64,000 nt of DNA from JBCBWG01 sp039186015 (lineage in GTDB: Bacteria; Pseudomonadota; Alphaproteobacteria; Rhizobiales; Hyphomicrobiaceae), in NCBI GenBank assembly GCA_039186015.1, contig JBCDAH010000003.1, positions 6,415-70,414 on the forward strand. Direction: 5' to 3'. A program made the translations under genes and the position numbers. The stretch's first letter is position 1. Every line of letters starts with the position of its first letter. This document shows, in pieces, positions 34,683-44,046 of this stretch. The notes under the pieces are model-generated. The model saw only the letters and a program-made list of their open reading frames with translations, searched no databases and was not told the origin of the DNA.

Positions 34683-37397
34683 TTACTGTACGGCAAGGTT
34701 CCGGAGCACGTAGGACAGGATTCCGCCGTGGCGGTAGTACTCAAGCTCGTCAATTGTATCGATCCGGCAGAGGATCGGCACTTGGCGTGTCTCGCCGTCG
34801 AAATACGTGATTTCGGCCATCATTTCTTTCCGCGGCTCGATGTCGGCAATTCCGCGAATTGTGATCTGCTCGTCGCCTCTGAGATTCAGTGACACGGGCG
34901 AGTGGTCTTCCAAGAAGACAAAGGGAACCACACCCATTCCCACCAAGTTGGACCGGTGAATCCGCTCGATCGATTGTGCGATAACCGCCCGGACACCCAG
35001 AAGTTTTGTGCCTTTGGCGGCCCAATCGCGCGAGGAGCCGTTGCCGTACTCCACGCCGGCTACGATGACGAGTGGCACATTATCTTGTGCGTAGCGCATT
35101 GCGGCATCGTAAATGTACATCCGCTCACCGGATGGATAGTGGATGGTATATCCGCCTTCCACGACGCGACCGTCCGCTTCTTTCACCATCTGGTTCTTGA
35201 TGCGGATGTTCGCGAACGTGCCGCGCATCATCACCTCGTGGTTACCGCGCCGCGTTCCGTACTGGTTGAAGTCCTTCGGGCGAACCTGCCGCTCCAGCAG
35301 ATAGTCGCCCGTGGGGCTTTCCTTTTTGATCGCGCCGGCCGGAGAGATATGGTCGGTCGTGATCTTGTCGCCGAACATGCCGAGTATCCGTGCGCTGACG
35401 ATATCGCCAACTGGAGGTGGCTCCGGCGTGATGCCTTCAAAGTATGGCGGCTGTTGCACATAAGTGGAACCGGAATCCCAACCGTAGGTCAGGCCGCCGC
35501 CAGCTTCGACCGTCTTCCAGTTTTCGTCACCATCGAACACCGAAGCGTAGCGGGATTTGAACATGTCCCGCGTAATGTTCTCGGCAATGAACGTCTGGAT
35601 CTCCTGGTTCGACGGCCAGATGTCCCTGAGAAACACCGGCTGGCCATCCTTGTCCTCGCCCAAGGGTTCGGTTGCCAGGTTTTTCTGAACGGAGCCGGCC
35701 AGCGCATACGCCACGACAAGCGGCGGCGATGCGAGATAGTTGGCCTGCACATCGGGACTGACGCGACCTTCAAAGTTCCGGTTGCCCGACAGGACGGCCG
35801 CAGCCACGATACTGTTCTCGTTCACAGCCTTTGAGATCGGCGGCGGCAGCGGGCCGGAGTTTCCGATGCAGGTGGTGCACCCAAAGCCAACAAGGTTGAA
35901 GCCCAGCTGATCGAGGTACGGTTGCAGGCCGGCAGACTCGAGGTAGGCGGCGACAACCTGGCTTCCCGGAGCCAGTGACGTTTTCACCCATGGCTTGACC
36001 GTCAGCCCACGTTCAACGGCATTGCGCGCCAGAAGACCCGCGCCGATCAGAACGCTTGGGTTCGACGTATTCGTGCAGCTGGTGATAGCTGCGATCGCGA
36101 CGTCACCGTGGCCAATGTCGAAGTCTTCGGACTCGACCGGGACCCGTTTGTCGAGCTCGCCGGGCTTGGCGTACTCTTTGTCCAACGCTGTCGCGAATGC
36201 TCCGCTGACGTCCTCCAGCGGGACCCGGCCTTCCGGACGTTTCGGGCCGGCCATGGACGGAACGACTTCGCCCAGATCAAGTTCGAGCGTGTCCGTGAAG
36301 ACGGGATCCGGACTACCGGACTCACGGTACATGCCTTGCGCTTTCGCATAGGCCTCGACCAGAGCTAGGCGGTCGTCCTCGCGACCGGAGATCTTCATGT
36401 ACCGCAGTGTTTCACTGTCGATCGGGAAGAAGCCGCACGTTGCACCATATTCCGGCGCCATGTTTCCGATGGTGGCGCGATCGGCCAATGTCATGGAGTC
36501 CAAACCGGGGCCGAAGAACTCGACGAACTTTGAGACCACGCCTTTCTTGCGCAGCATCTGCGTGACCGTCAGAACGAGGTCGGTGGCCGTAACGCCTTCT
36601 TTCAAAGCACCAGTTAGCTTGAAGCCGATGACTTCCGGGATCAGCATCGAGACGGGCTGACCCAGCATAGCCGCTTCTGCTTCGATACCGCCGACGCCCC
36701 ATGCTAATACGGCGAGACCGTTGACCATGGTGGTGTGGCTGTCGGTACCGACACATGTGTCCGGATAGGCGACGAGTTCGGGGCCGATCTGACGGCTCCA
36801 TATGACCTGGGACAAATATTCCAAGTTGACCTGGTGGCAGATGCCCGTTCCCGGCGGCACGACGCGGAAGTTGTCGAAGGCGCTCTGCCCCCATTTGAGG
36901 AACTTGTAGCGTTCTCCGTTGCGCTCGTATTCGAGCTCCACATTGCGGGCAAAGGCTTTCGGTGATCCAAATTCATCGACAATCACCGAGTGGTCGATGA
37001 CGAGGTCGACCGGAACCAGCGGATTGATTCTACGTGGGTCGCCGCCAAGTTCGTTCATACCGTCGCGCATCGACGCCAGGTCGACAACGGCCGGCACGCC
37101 GGTGAAATCCTGCATCAGGACGCGGGCCGGGCGGTAGCCGATTTCCTTTGCCGTCTTGCCGCGGTTTTCAAGCCATTCGGAAATCGCTGCAATGTCATCT
37201 TTTGTGACCGAACGTCCGTCTTCATTCCTCAGAAGGTTTTCAAGCAGAACCTTCATGGAGTACGGCAACTGCGAGATGCCGTCTAAGCCGTTGGCTTCGG
37301 CGTCCGGCAAGGAATAATAGGTGTACGTCTTGCCGCCGGCCGAAAGCGTTTTGCGGCAATGAAAGCTGTCCAATGACGGTTTCGGTTGTGCACTCAT
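34683..37397 (-). CDS. acnA: Aconitate hydratase A
   Basis: Aconitase interconverts citrate and isocitrate in the TCA cycle through a [4Fe-4S] cluster. The 904-residue protein has the cluster cysteines in AITSCTNTSNPSVL and GFGCTTCIGNSGPL, the substrate-binding VGTDSHTTMVNGL and a late swivelling domain with YGNGSSRDWAAKGTKLLGV. Length fits AcnA/IRP-type. The ATG is preceded by GGAGG at 9 bases. It is divergent from ccmA, sharing a 352-bp gap with a 12-bp palindrome (37443-37454). Confidence 0.97.
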   Translation of the reverse strand: MSAQPKPSLDSFHCRKTLSAGGKTYTYYSLPDAEANGLDGISQLPYSMKVLLENLLRNEDGRSVTKDDIAAISEWLENRGKTAKEIGYRPARVLMQDFTGVPAVVDLASMRDGMNELGGDPRRINPLVPVDLVIDHSVIVDEFGSPKAFARNVELEYERNGERYKFLKWGQSAFDNFRVVPPGTGICHQVNLEYLSQVIWSRQIGPELVAYPDTCVGTDSHTTMVNGLAVLAWGVGGIEAEAAMLGQPVSMLIPEVIGFKLTGALKEGVTATDLVLTVTQMLRKKGVVSKFVEFFGPGLDSMTLADRATIGNMAPEYGATCGFFPIDSETLRYMKISGREDDRLALVEAYAKAQGMYRESGSPDPVFTDTLELDLGEVVPSMAGPKRPEGRVPLEDVSGAFATALDKEYAKPGELDKRVPVESEDFDIGHGDVAIAAITSCTNTSNPSVLIGAGLLARNAVERGLTVKPWVKTSLAPGSQVVAAYLESAGLQPYLDQLGFNLVGFGCTTCIGNSGPLPPPISKAVNENSIVAAAVLSGNRNFEGRVSPDVQANYLASPPLVVAYALAGSVQKNLATEPLGEDKDGQPVFLRDIWPSNQEIQTFIAENITRDMFKSRYASVFDGDENWKTVEAGGGLTYGWDSGSTYVQQPPYFEGITPEPPPVGDIVSARILGMFGDKITTDHISPAGAIKKESPTGDYLLERQVRPKDFNQYGTRRGNHEVMMRGTFANIRIKNQMVKEADGRVVEGGYTIHYPSGERMYIYDAAMRYAQDNVPLVIVAGVEYGNGSSRDWAAKGTKLLGVRAVIAQSIERIHRSNLVGMGVVPFVFLEDHSPVSLNLRGDEQITIRGIADIEPRKEMMAEITYFDGETRQVPILCRIDTIDELEYYRHGGILSYVLRNLAVQ

Positions 37398-37749
37398 AAT
37401 CTGCGTCCTCCGTTGCAGCGGGCCCGGCCAGAATTGTCCTGTTGACCAAGGTCAGCGCGGGCCGTGATGGTGAAAGTGGGCGTGGCAAGGCGGCCAAACC
37501 ACAGACTTTCCCGTGTGACACGTGCTGCGCCGTCGGGGTGCCGACGGAAGGCTAGAGCGCTTTGGGTCCGCAGGGCTTTGGATAAGCGCGGCCCTGGTAT
37601 GGCGCTGCTCTTTGCGCTGGCGCGTGAGTTCGCATCACCTTTATACAGCGTCTCTCCGCCGCACGCCAGTGAGCGATGGTTCACATCTGTCGGTAAAGCT
37701 AAGGTATCGCGTCATTTGCTCCGCGATTGTTCAGGGAGAAACGAGCGCC
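37398..37749. other. Divergent acnA / ccmA control region
   Basis: No protein gene is supported in this 352-bp gap. TGACCAAGGTCA (37443-37454) is a perfect 12-bp palindrome 46 bp upstream of the acnA start and could be an operator; no regulator is implied by the sequence. The ccmA side carries GGGAG before the GTG start. No clear sigma-70 boxes stand out. Confidence 0.35.
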
Positions 37750-38397
37750 GTGGTTCAAGCCTTGGCAATCGAGCACGTGTCCGTCCGGCGGGGCGAGCGA
37801 CTGGTGCTGCGCGACATAACCCTCCGCCTGAATCGCGCCGGGACGTTGCTCTTGAAGGGCCACAACGGATCGGGAAAGACGACGTTGATTCGTACGATTG
37901 CCGGTCTATTGCCCTCGGAAACAGGGACAGTCACGCTGGAAGGTGGCCGCACCGAAGCGGAGCCCGGCGAGCAAAGCCATACGATCGGTCATGCGAATGG
38001 GCTTAAGTCGTCGTTGAGCGTACGGGAAAATCTGCGGTTCTGGCGGGATTTTCTTAATGGTCCGCGCGATGGCGTCGATCGGGCTCTTGCTGAATTTCAG
38101 CTCGACGACTTGGCCGATATTCCAACGGCCTACCTATCTGCCGGTCAGAAACGCCGAACCGGGCTTGCGCGCCTGCTGGTGGCGGATCGGCCGCTCTGGT
38201 TGCTTGATGAGCCGACGACGTCGCTCGATACGGCAAGCACCCAGGTTGTGGTTGCCGCGATTGAACAGCACGTCACCAGCGGTGGTCTGGCCATTGTCGC
38301 GACCCATCTCGATCTGGCCGCTCGCAATGCCCGCGAGGTGACATTGCGCGCTGGAACCGTCGTGAGTGCGTCGTCCGACGAGGTGGGCGATGACTGA
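37750..38397 (+). CDS. ccmA: Cytochrome c biogenesis ATP-binding protein CcmA
   Basis: ATPase of the CcmABCD complex that releases heme-bound CcmE during cytochrome c maturation. From the GTG at 37750 (VVQALAIEHVSVRRGERLVL) it has 215 residues: Walker A GHNGSGKTTLI, signature LSAGQKRRTGLARLL, Walker B LWLLDEPTTSLD and the switch His in IVATHLD. A longer upstream frame has no family similarity. It overlaps ccmB by 8 bp. Confidence 0.95.
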   Translation: MVQALAIEHVSVRRGERLVLRDITLRLNRAGTLLLKGHNGSGKTTLIRTIAGLLPSETGTVTLEGGRTEAEPGEQSHTIGHANGLKSSLSVRENLRFWRDFLNGPRDGVDRALAEFQLDDLADIPTAYLSAGQKRRTGLARLLVADRPLWLLDEPTTSLDTASTQVVVAAIEQHVTSGGLAIVATHLDLAARNAREVTLRAGTVVSASSDEVGDD

Positions 38398-39058
38398 GTT
38401 CTGGACGGTTCTGGCCCGCGACCTGAAGCTCGCCGCGCGTGACGGTGGTGCCGTTGGCACGGCGCTGGGCTTCTATCTCATCGTGGTGGCGATGCTTCCG
38501 CTAGGCCTGGGGCCCGATCTCAAGCTTCTCGGGCGAATTGCGCCCGGCATTCTCTGGATCGGCTTACTGCTGTCTGCGCTATTGTCCCTTGGCCGGATCT
38601 TCGAGAGTGACTTTGAGGACGGATCACTTGAGGTCTTAATGACCGGATCTGCACCGCTCGAACTCGTGGTCGCTGCAAAGGCCCTTGCCCATTGGATCTC
38701 GACAAGTCTGCCGTTAGCTTTGCTGACGCCGGTGCTGGGATTGCTTCTCAATCTCGATGTGGACGCCTACGGGGTTTTGCTGGCGACTTTGATCGCTGGA
38801 ACACCGGCCATCAGTTTCCTTGGCAGTATCGGCGCAGCGTTAACACTCCAGGCCAGACGCGGCGGTTTACTTGTCGCCTTACTCGTTCTGCCATTGTACA
38901 TTCCCACCCTGATCTATGGCATTGCGACAATTTCTGCCATCGTCACGCCACCCGGAGATGCGATGTCTGCATTTCTGATCTTGTGTGCGTTGTCGTTGGG
39001 CAGTGTTGTTCTGGGACCGATAGCCGCAGCTGCGGCGCTTCGGTACCAGGCGCAGTGA
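38390..39058 (+). CDS. ccmB: Heme exporter protein CcmB
   Basis: Inner membrane subunit of the CcmAB ABC complex. The 222-residue protein, from the ATG at 38390 (MTEFWTVLARDLKLAARDGG), has about six transmembrane helices and the family segments LGRIFESDFEDGSLEVLMTG, ALTLQARRGGLLVALLVLPL and PTLIYGIATI. The start lies inside the end of ccmA, giving translational coupling. Confidence 0.95.
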   Translation: MTEFWTVLARDLKLAARDGGAVGTALGFYLIVVAMLPLGLGPDLKLLGRIAPGILWIGLLLSALLSLGRIFESDFEDGSLEVLMTGSAPLELVVAAKALAHWISTSLPLALLTPVLGLLLNLDVDAYGVLLATLIAGTPAISFLGSIGAALTLQARRGGLLVALLVLPLYIPTLIYGIATISAIVTPPGDAMSAFLILCALSLGSVVLGPIAAAAALRYQAQ

Positions 39059-39126
39059 CGGAGGCGCGATGGTTTGCTCCAGACGTCGCGTTGCGAACCG
39101 CAGAGTGAATCCCTACACGATAAGTT

Positions 39127-39933
39127 ATGGCGCAAGTCTCGATTACACAACGACTCGCTAATCCCACACGATTTCTTGGGTTTTCGTACTACCTGATGAT
39201 GGGGATAGCCGGGCTGTCAGCCGTCGTTCTCACGTACGGCATGTATCTCGCATTCTTTGTGGCGCCGGTTGATTATCAGCAGGGCCACACCGTTAAGATC
39301 ATGTTTGTTCACGTGCCTGCGGCTTGGCTTGCGATGATGGGATACGCGATCGTCGCGCTCTCCAGTTTCGGATTCCTCGTGTTCCGGCATCCACTGGCTG
39401 ATGTGTCAGCGAAGGCCGCAGTGCCCATAGGTGCCGCATTTACTCTGCTTGCGCTGGTCACCGGGTCGCTGTGGGGCAAACCAATGTGGGGAACGTATTG
39501 GGTCTGGGACGCGAGGCTGACATCCGTCCTCATTCTCTTCTTTATGTACCTTGGATTGATGGCGCTGCGCGGCGCGATTGATGATGATAGCCTGGCCAGC
39601 AAGCTCACGGCTGTTCTGGCCATCGTGGGTGTCGTGATCCTGCCCTTTATCAAGATCTCGGTCGAAGGGCTCTCGATTCCATGGCTGGGCATTGAGATTC
39701 CGAGTTGGAACACGCTGCATCAGCCATCGAGTGTTTTGCGTACGGACGGCCCTAAGATTCACTCGTCGATTCTCATACCGCTGTTGATCAACGCCTTGGG
39801 TTTCACGCTGTTGTTTCTGGCCATGCACCTCAAGGCCATGCGAAATGAGATTCTCAGACGGCGTGTGAAGTCGATGCGCATTGCCGCCGTGGAGCGCGCC
39901 GCACATCGCGGTGATGGCGTGGCAGCGGAGTGA
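39127..39933 (+). CDS. ccmC: Heme exporter / heme-handling protein CcmC
   Basis: CcmC delivers heme to CcmE at the periplasmic face. The 268-residue membrane protein has six hydrophobic helices, the conserved His in IMFVHVPAAWLAM and the tryptophan-rich heme-handling loop GKPMWGTYWVWDARLTSVLI. A second His is in SWNTLHQPSSVLR. Length is a little above E. coli CcmC because of a C-terminal Arg-rich tail. It follows ccmB by 68 bp and ccmD by 5 bp. Confidence 0.96.
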   Translation: MAQVSITQRLANPTRFLGFSYYLMMGIAGLSAVVLTYGMYLAFFVAPVDYQQGHTVKIMFVHVPAAWLAMMGYAIVALSSFGFLVFRHPLADVSAKAAVPIGAAFTLLALVTGSLWGKPMWGTYWVWDARLTSVLILFFMYLGLMALRGAIDDDSLASKLTAVLAIVGVVILPFIKISVEGLSIPWLGIEIPSWNTLHQPSSVLRTDGPKIHSSILIPLLINALGFTLLFLAMHLKAMRNEILRRRVKSMRIAAVERAAHRGDGVAAE

Positions 39934-39938
39934 TCGGG

Positions 39939-40103
39939 ATGATGGATCTCGGCAAGCACGCGGTCTTTATCTGGGCATCATATGGTGCTGTTGCGCTGGT
40001 CATTGGCGGATTGATCGCCTGGCTGCTGGTCGATGGCGCGCGCCACCGCAGGTCCTTGGACGAGCTTGAGGCGCGCGGTGTTCGCCGGCGCTCGGCCGGT
40101 TGA
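39939..40103 (+). CDS. ccmD: Heme exporter protein CcmD
   Basis: A 54-residue protein: MMDLGKHAVFIWASYGAVAL begins it, followed by VIGGLIAWLLVDGARHRRSL and a basic C-terminus. One transmembrane helix near the N-terminus with the preceding conserved Tyr is the CcmD pattern. CcmD stabilises the CcmABC complex and helps release holo-CcmE. It starts 6 bp after the ccmC stop; either of two consecutive ATG codons may start it. Confidence 0.9.
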   Translation: MMDLGKHAVFIWASYGAVALVIGGLIAWLLVDGARHRRSLDELEARGVRRRSAG

Positions 40104-40128
40104 AACTTAGGAAGCGATTGGACTCAGA

Positions 40129-40728
40129 ATGACGAGCCCGACAGTCCCTTCACGGGTGAAGACCAAGGTGGCACCTAGCTTTGGGATGCTCATCCCGCTG
40201 TTGATCTTTGTGGTCATGGCTGGCGTGTTTGCTCTGGCGCTAAGCGGCGGCGATCCGTCAAAGGTGCCGTCGGCCCTGATCGGAAAGCCGGCGCCCGATG
40301 TACCCATGGACCCGCTGCTTGGGCTCGAACGTGATGGCCAACAGATACGGCCGTTCCGTGCGGCTGACCTTGCAAACGGGCAAGTCTCGGTCGTAAATTT
40401 CTGGGCGTCGTGGTGTGCGCCGTGCATTCGCGAGCATCCGCTCCTGAAAGAAATCGTCCGGCGCACCGGCGTCCCGCTCTACGGCGTCAACTACAAAGAC
40501 CCGAACAAGGGTGGATTGCGGTTCCTCGCGCGGCTCGGCAACCCGTTTACGGGGGTCGGCATCGATCCGAACGGCCGCGTTGCGATCGAATGGGGTGTCT
40601 ACGGCATGCCGGAGACATTCATTGTCGATGGCAACGGCATTATCGTCCACAAACACATCGGCCCGATCACACCTGCGGATCTCGACCGGACGATCATCCC
40701 AGCGATTGAGAAAGCGCGGCAAGGGTGA
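40129..40728 (+). CDS. ccmG: Thiol:disulfide interchange protein CcmG (DsbE)
   Basis: CcmG is a membrane-anchored periplasmic thioredoxin that keeps apocytochrome c cysteines reduced for heme attachment. The 199 residues comprise an N-terminal helix (about 19-42), the thioredoxin active site NFWASWCAPCIREHP near residue 90, and the late WGVYGMPETFIVDGNG with the conserved cis-Pro region. It ends this ccm cluster; ccmE, ccmF and ccmH are not in the window and must lie elsewhere. Confidence 0.95.
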   Translation: MTSPTVPSRVKTKVAPSFGMLIPLLIFVVMAGVFALALSGGDPSKVPSALIGKPAPDVPMDPLLGLERDGQQIRPFRAADLANGQVSVVNFWASWCAPCIREHPLLKEIVRRTGVPLYGVNYKDPNKGGLRFLARLGNPFTGVGIDPNGRVAIEWGVYGMPETFIVDGNGIIVHKHIGPITPADLDRTIIPAIEKARQG

Positions 40729-40760
40729 GGCCCACAAGAGGGTTGGGCGTTAAAGTCTGA

Positions 40761-41399
40761 TCAAGGCCGCATAAACTCGCCCGTGACGGGGCTCAGAACC
40801 TCCAGCGCACCGGTTGCGATATCGAAGTGGGCGCCGTGCAGGGAAATACGGCCTTTGGCCTCGAGCGTTTGAATGCATGGAAATGTGCGCAAGTTGGAGA
40901 TGGACGCGCGGGTCGTGTCGCGCTCGAGCATGCGCTCGAGGTCCGTTTGGGGCAAGTCGCCGTGCTCTTGCAGCAGACGGTCGCGGTAGCTGTCCAGCAT
41001 GGACACCCAGTTTGTGATGAACTGCGCTTCCGTCTGGCGCGCGGCGCTCTTTTGCAGGCAGGCCCGCACACCGCCGCAGCCGGAGTGGGCCATGACGACA
41101 ACGTGTTTCACGCGCAGGTTGAGGACGGCGAACTCCAGCGCGGCGCTAACACCGTGATACTTGCCGCCCGTTTCATAGGGCGGCACGAGATTGGCGACGT
41201 TACGTACAACGAAGAGCTCACCCGGCAACGCGGAAAACACCGTTTCCGGCGGCACGCGGCTATCGCAGCACGAGACGATCATAACGTCCGGGTTTTGGCC
41301 GTACGTCGCGAGATCTTCATACTGATCGGCGTGCGGTTCGAAATGGCGGAGGCGGAACCGGCGGTAGCGATCCAGCAAATGTTCTGGAAACGTTATCAT
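40761..41399 (-). CDS. Beta-class carbonic anhydrase
   Basis: This zinc enzyme interconverts CO2 and bicarbonate. The 212-residue protein has the zinc and catalytic motif IVSCCDSRVPPE (Cys, Asp, Arg) near residue 42 and the second zinc pair in VVMAHSGCGGV (His, Cys), with PGELFVVRNVANLVPP between. The ATG at 41399 is preceded by AAGGAG 8 bases upstream, so I prefer it to a start nine codons further out. It is convergent with ccmG. Confidence 0.93.
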   Translation of the reverse strand: MITFPEHLLDRYRRFRLRHFEPHADQYEDLATYGQNPDVMIVSCCDSRVPPETVFSALPGELFVVRNVANLVPPYETGGKYHGVSAALEFAVLNLRVKHVVVMAHSGCGGVRACLQKSAARQTEAQFITNWVSMLDSYRDRLLQEHGDLPQTDLERMLERDTTRASISNLRTFPCIQTLEAKGRISLHGAHFDIATGALEVLSPVTGEFMRP

Positions 41400-41480
41400 C
41401 GGCGGTTCTCCTTCGTCGCAGGTCAAGCGCGTCTTTTGGTGGTGATGCGCGCCTTGGTCAAGTCGTCGCAGTTATCAGCT

Positions 41481-42212
41481 TTAACCCCAGATCTCGATCC
41501 GCAATCCGCGCGCGTCGCGCTGGGGCTCTGATGGGAACCGGATTGCGCGACCTGTAAGCAGTCGCGTTGCAGTCCAGGCATTGACGGTTGCATCCAAGAC
41601 GTCGTCCGGGCCGGCAATACGTGCGGGTAGATGTTTCAAGGTGAGGAAATCCGGATCGTAGCCGGCTGCGGCGAGAAGCGATCGGCGCTGGGCTAAACCG
41701 TCAGGGTTTGGCTTCGACTTGATTTTTTTCGGTGTCGCGAGAGGCTGCTGGCCGTTCAATGCCCAGAACGCGAGTTCGGGGTGAACCTCTCGCACGCGGT
41801 CCTGCAGTTCGGGAGTCATCACGCGATCGACCTCCCGGATCTTCGGGAAGATGTTGAAGGCCTGTTTGGACACTTTCCGCGGTGGGTCAGATGTCTGCAG
41901 AGCGAGATCGCATGCGGCGCGATACTCCTCGCACATAACGGCTGCCCGCGACGGTACTGCGAAAACTGCAGACTGGCGACCGCCAAGAACTGCGCGGGCG
42001 CCGACGTCGGCATCGCGGCCGCCACGGCCCGTCTGATCCGGCAGACCAATCGGAATATCGACGGCTATGGCGCGCGGCGCTTCGGGTAATGCGAGGATAT
42101 CTGCAAACTGCGGGACATGCAGGATTCGGCATTGATCGGGGCGATGGACCAGATGAAGAGCCACAACCCAGCCGGCTCGACAGCCATCAACCCCCGCTAC
42201 GTAGGTCGTCAC
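41481..42212 (-). CDS. DUF429 domain protein
   Basis: A 243-residue protein of a family with an RNase H-like fold prediction and no settled function. The start VTTYVAGVDGCRAGWVVALH contains the family GVDGCRAGW motif; AIAVDIPIGLPD, VFAVPSRAA, KQAFNIFPKIREVDRV and EVHPELAFWALNG follow in order. I choose the GTG at 42212 because GAGG lies 7 bases before it; it overlaps the end of pdxY by 26 bp, so the two are probably cotranscribed. Confidence 0.85.
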   Translation of the reverse strand: MTTYVAGVDGCRAGWVVALHLVHRPDQCRILHVPQFADILALPEAPRAIAVDIPIGLPDQTGRGGRDADVGARAVLGGRQSAVFAVPSRAAVMCEEYRAACDLALQTSDPPRKVSKQAFNIFPKIREVDRVMTPELQDRVREVHPELAFWALNGQQPLATPKKIKSKPNPDGLAQRRSLLAAAGYDPDFLTLKHLPARIAGPDDVLDATVNAWTATRLLTGRAIRFPSEPQRDARGLRIEIWG

Positions 42213-42984
42213 GACGCCACCTCGCGGTCGCTTCAATTAAAGCAAGTTCCGGTTTGCCAAGGCTGAGCGCGATCGTTTCCTCGACAAGAGCGACGGCATC
42301 TCTCAGCGCCAAGCCCGTCGCAAGCAGTCCGGACAAGAGATCTCCGGTTCCTTTCGGAACGGCCCGCAACTGAGATACGGAGACAATCTCAGGTGGGCCG
42401 GATTTATGGATTGCAACGTTGGCAAGGCGGTTTTCATCCTGCGGAACTGACGTTGCGATGCACATGTCCGACGCCAGTGCACGTGCTGCCTTCGCAGCGT
42501 CGTTGGGGGTTTTAATCGATTGACCTGACAGCCAGCCAAGTTCGAATGCATTGGGGACGATCATGGTTGCGATTGGAACCAATACGTCGCGAACGGCAAT
42601 TGCTGTGGAACTGTCGATATAGAGGCCTTTCGGTTCATCACCGAGTACCGGATCGCAAATGTACGGCAGGTCGGACCGCTGAAATCGCAGTTGGCTGACT
42701 GTGTCTCGTACGAATTCGGCATGAGTGGCGGTCGGCAGATATCCAGACAGCACAGCGTCAACGCCATTGAGAAATCCGTTGTTTGCAAGCGCTGAGACCA
42801 TTCCGCCCAAGACATCCGGCGCGACACGCGTGCCGGACACGTGGGGATGCGCCGGATGATTCGATAATACGATCGTCGGAAGTGCGATGACCTCGTGGCC
42901 GAGCGCATGCAGCGCCGGAACCACGGCCGATAGCCCGACGTGACCACTCGCGACTTGAGATGAGATGGCAAGTATGCGCGCCAC
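42187..42984 (-). CDS. pdxY: Pyridoxal kinase PdxY
   Basis: PdxY phosphorylates pyridoxal in the vitamin B6 salvage pathway. From the GTG at 42984 (VARILAISSQVASGHVGLSA), preceded by GGAG at 9 bases, it has 265 residues. The family features are SSQVASGHVG, LPTIVLSNHP, the SGYLPTATHAEFV segment, YICDPVLGDE, VPNAFELGWLSG and the anion-hole motif GTGDLLSGLL with the catalytic Asp. The frame runs 37 codons further upstream without family similarity. It is divergent from the CitE/Mcl-like gene 171 bp away. Confidence 0.93.
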   Translation of the reverse strand: MARILAISSQVASGHVGLSAVVPALHALGHEVIALPTIVLSNHPAHPHVSGTRVAPDVLGGMVSALANNGFLNGVDAVLSGYLPTATHAEFVRDTVSQLRFQRSDLPYICDPVLGDEPKGLYIDSSTAIAVRDVLVPIATMIVPNAFELGWLSGQSIKTPNDAAKAARALASDMCIATSVPQDENRLANVAIHKSGPPEIVSVSQLRAVPKGTGDLLSGLLATGLALRDAVALVEETIALSLGKPELALIEATARWRRDDLRSGG

Positions 42985-43155
42985 GGGATTTTGCTCCGGT
43001 TTCGATGTTCGTATGCTTACTGCTGCCGATGTGCTTGAGGCAATTCGCGGAATCTGTTGGCGGCAACGCGGGCTGTGTACGCCGCGGGGTTCCAAGTGCG
43101 GGGATGTCGGCTATGTTGCAGTGCGAAACTCGAAGACGACGCTTGAGGACCCAGT

Positions 43156-44046
43156 ATGATCAGTCGCCCGCGCCGCAGCGCGCTTTACATGCCTGGATCG
43201 AACGCTCGGGCGCTTGAGAAGGCGAAGTCACTCGCGGCCGATGCACTGTTGCTTGATTTGGAAGATTCGGTCGCGCCGGATGCGAAGGCGGGCGCTCGCG
43301 ACCAGGTTGCGACGGCGCTGGCCGGCGGCGGCTACGGCGGTCGCGAGATCGCCGTTCGGATTAACGGCACTGATAGCGCGTGGTTTGCCGACGACATTGC
43401 AATGATCGCGCGGGTCAAGCCGGACGGCGTTCTTATCCCGAAGGCAGAATCGGCAGCTGATATCTCTGGCGTGCGGACTGCGTTGACGTCGGCGGGAGCG
43501 GCGCCACGCACACAGTTGTGGGCCATGATTGAAACCCCGCGCGCCATACTCAATGTTGCCGAGATTGCGGCTGCGGCGCAGCACGACCGGTCGTATCCGC
43601 TGGTTTGTTTTGTGATCGGGCCCAACGATCTCGTGAAAGAGACCCGGGCGGTCCTCGATCGGGATCGGACAGCAGCACTCTATTGGCTGTCTGCGACGAT
43701 TACGGCGGCGCGGGCGTTTGGCGTTGATGTTCTTGATGGTGTCTACAATGCGCACAAGGACCTTGATGGTTTTGCTTATGAATGTCGGCACGGCCGGTCT
43801 CTGGGTATGGATGGCAAGTCGCTGATCCATCCTGGGCAGATCGACATCGCAAATCGTGTGTTCGCGCCCGCGGACGAAGATGTGGTTTGGGCCCGGAAAG
43901 TTATCGCAGCCTTCGAGGATCCCGCGAATGCCGGAAAGGGTGTCATCAGCTTGGACGGGACAATGGTTGAACTGCTGCATCTGGAGATGGCACGCCGAAC
44001 CGCAGCCGTTGCGGGCGCGATTGCTGAACGCGAGGCCAACACATGA
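43156..44046 (+). CDS. CoA ester lyase of the CitE/malyl-CoA lyase family (HpcH/HpaI)
   Basis: A 296-residue TIM-barrel aldolase. RSALYMPGSNARALEKAKSL, LLDLEDSVAPDAKAGAR, the metal-binding MIETPRAILN and the late SLGMDGKSLIHPGQI are the family marks. Such proteins cleave or hydrolyse malyl-CoA or methylmalyl-CoA, or act as CitE. The mesaconyl-CoA hydratase gene two places downstream suggests malyl-CoA/methylmalyl-CoA lyase or malyl-CoA thioesterase activity in the ethylmalonyl-CoA pathway. The stop overlaps the next start by 4 bp. Confidence 0.85.
   Translation: MISRPRRSALYMPGSNARALEKAKSLAADALLLDLEDSVAPDAKAGARDQVATALAGGGYGGREIAVRINGTDSAWFADDIAMIARVKPDGVLIPKAESAADISGVRTALTSAGAAPRTQLWAMIETPRAILNVAEIAAAAQHDRSYPLVCFVIGPNDLVKETRAVLDRDRTAALYWLSATITAARAFGVDVLDGVYNAHKDLDGFAYECRHGRSLGMDGKSLIHPGQIDIANRVFAPADEDVVWARKVIAAFEDPANAGKGVISLDGTMVELLHLEMARRTAAVAGAIAEREANT

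Noticed and set aside
37522..37749. A 76-codon extension upstream of ccmA.
   Set aside because: It does not resemble ABC ATPases, and the GTG at 37750 begins the conserved region.
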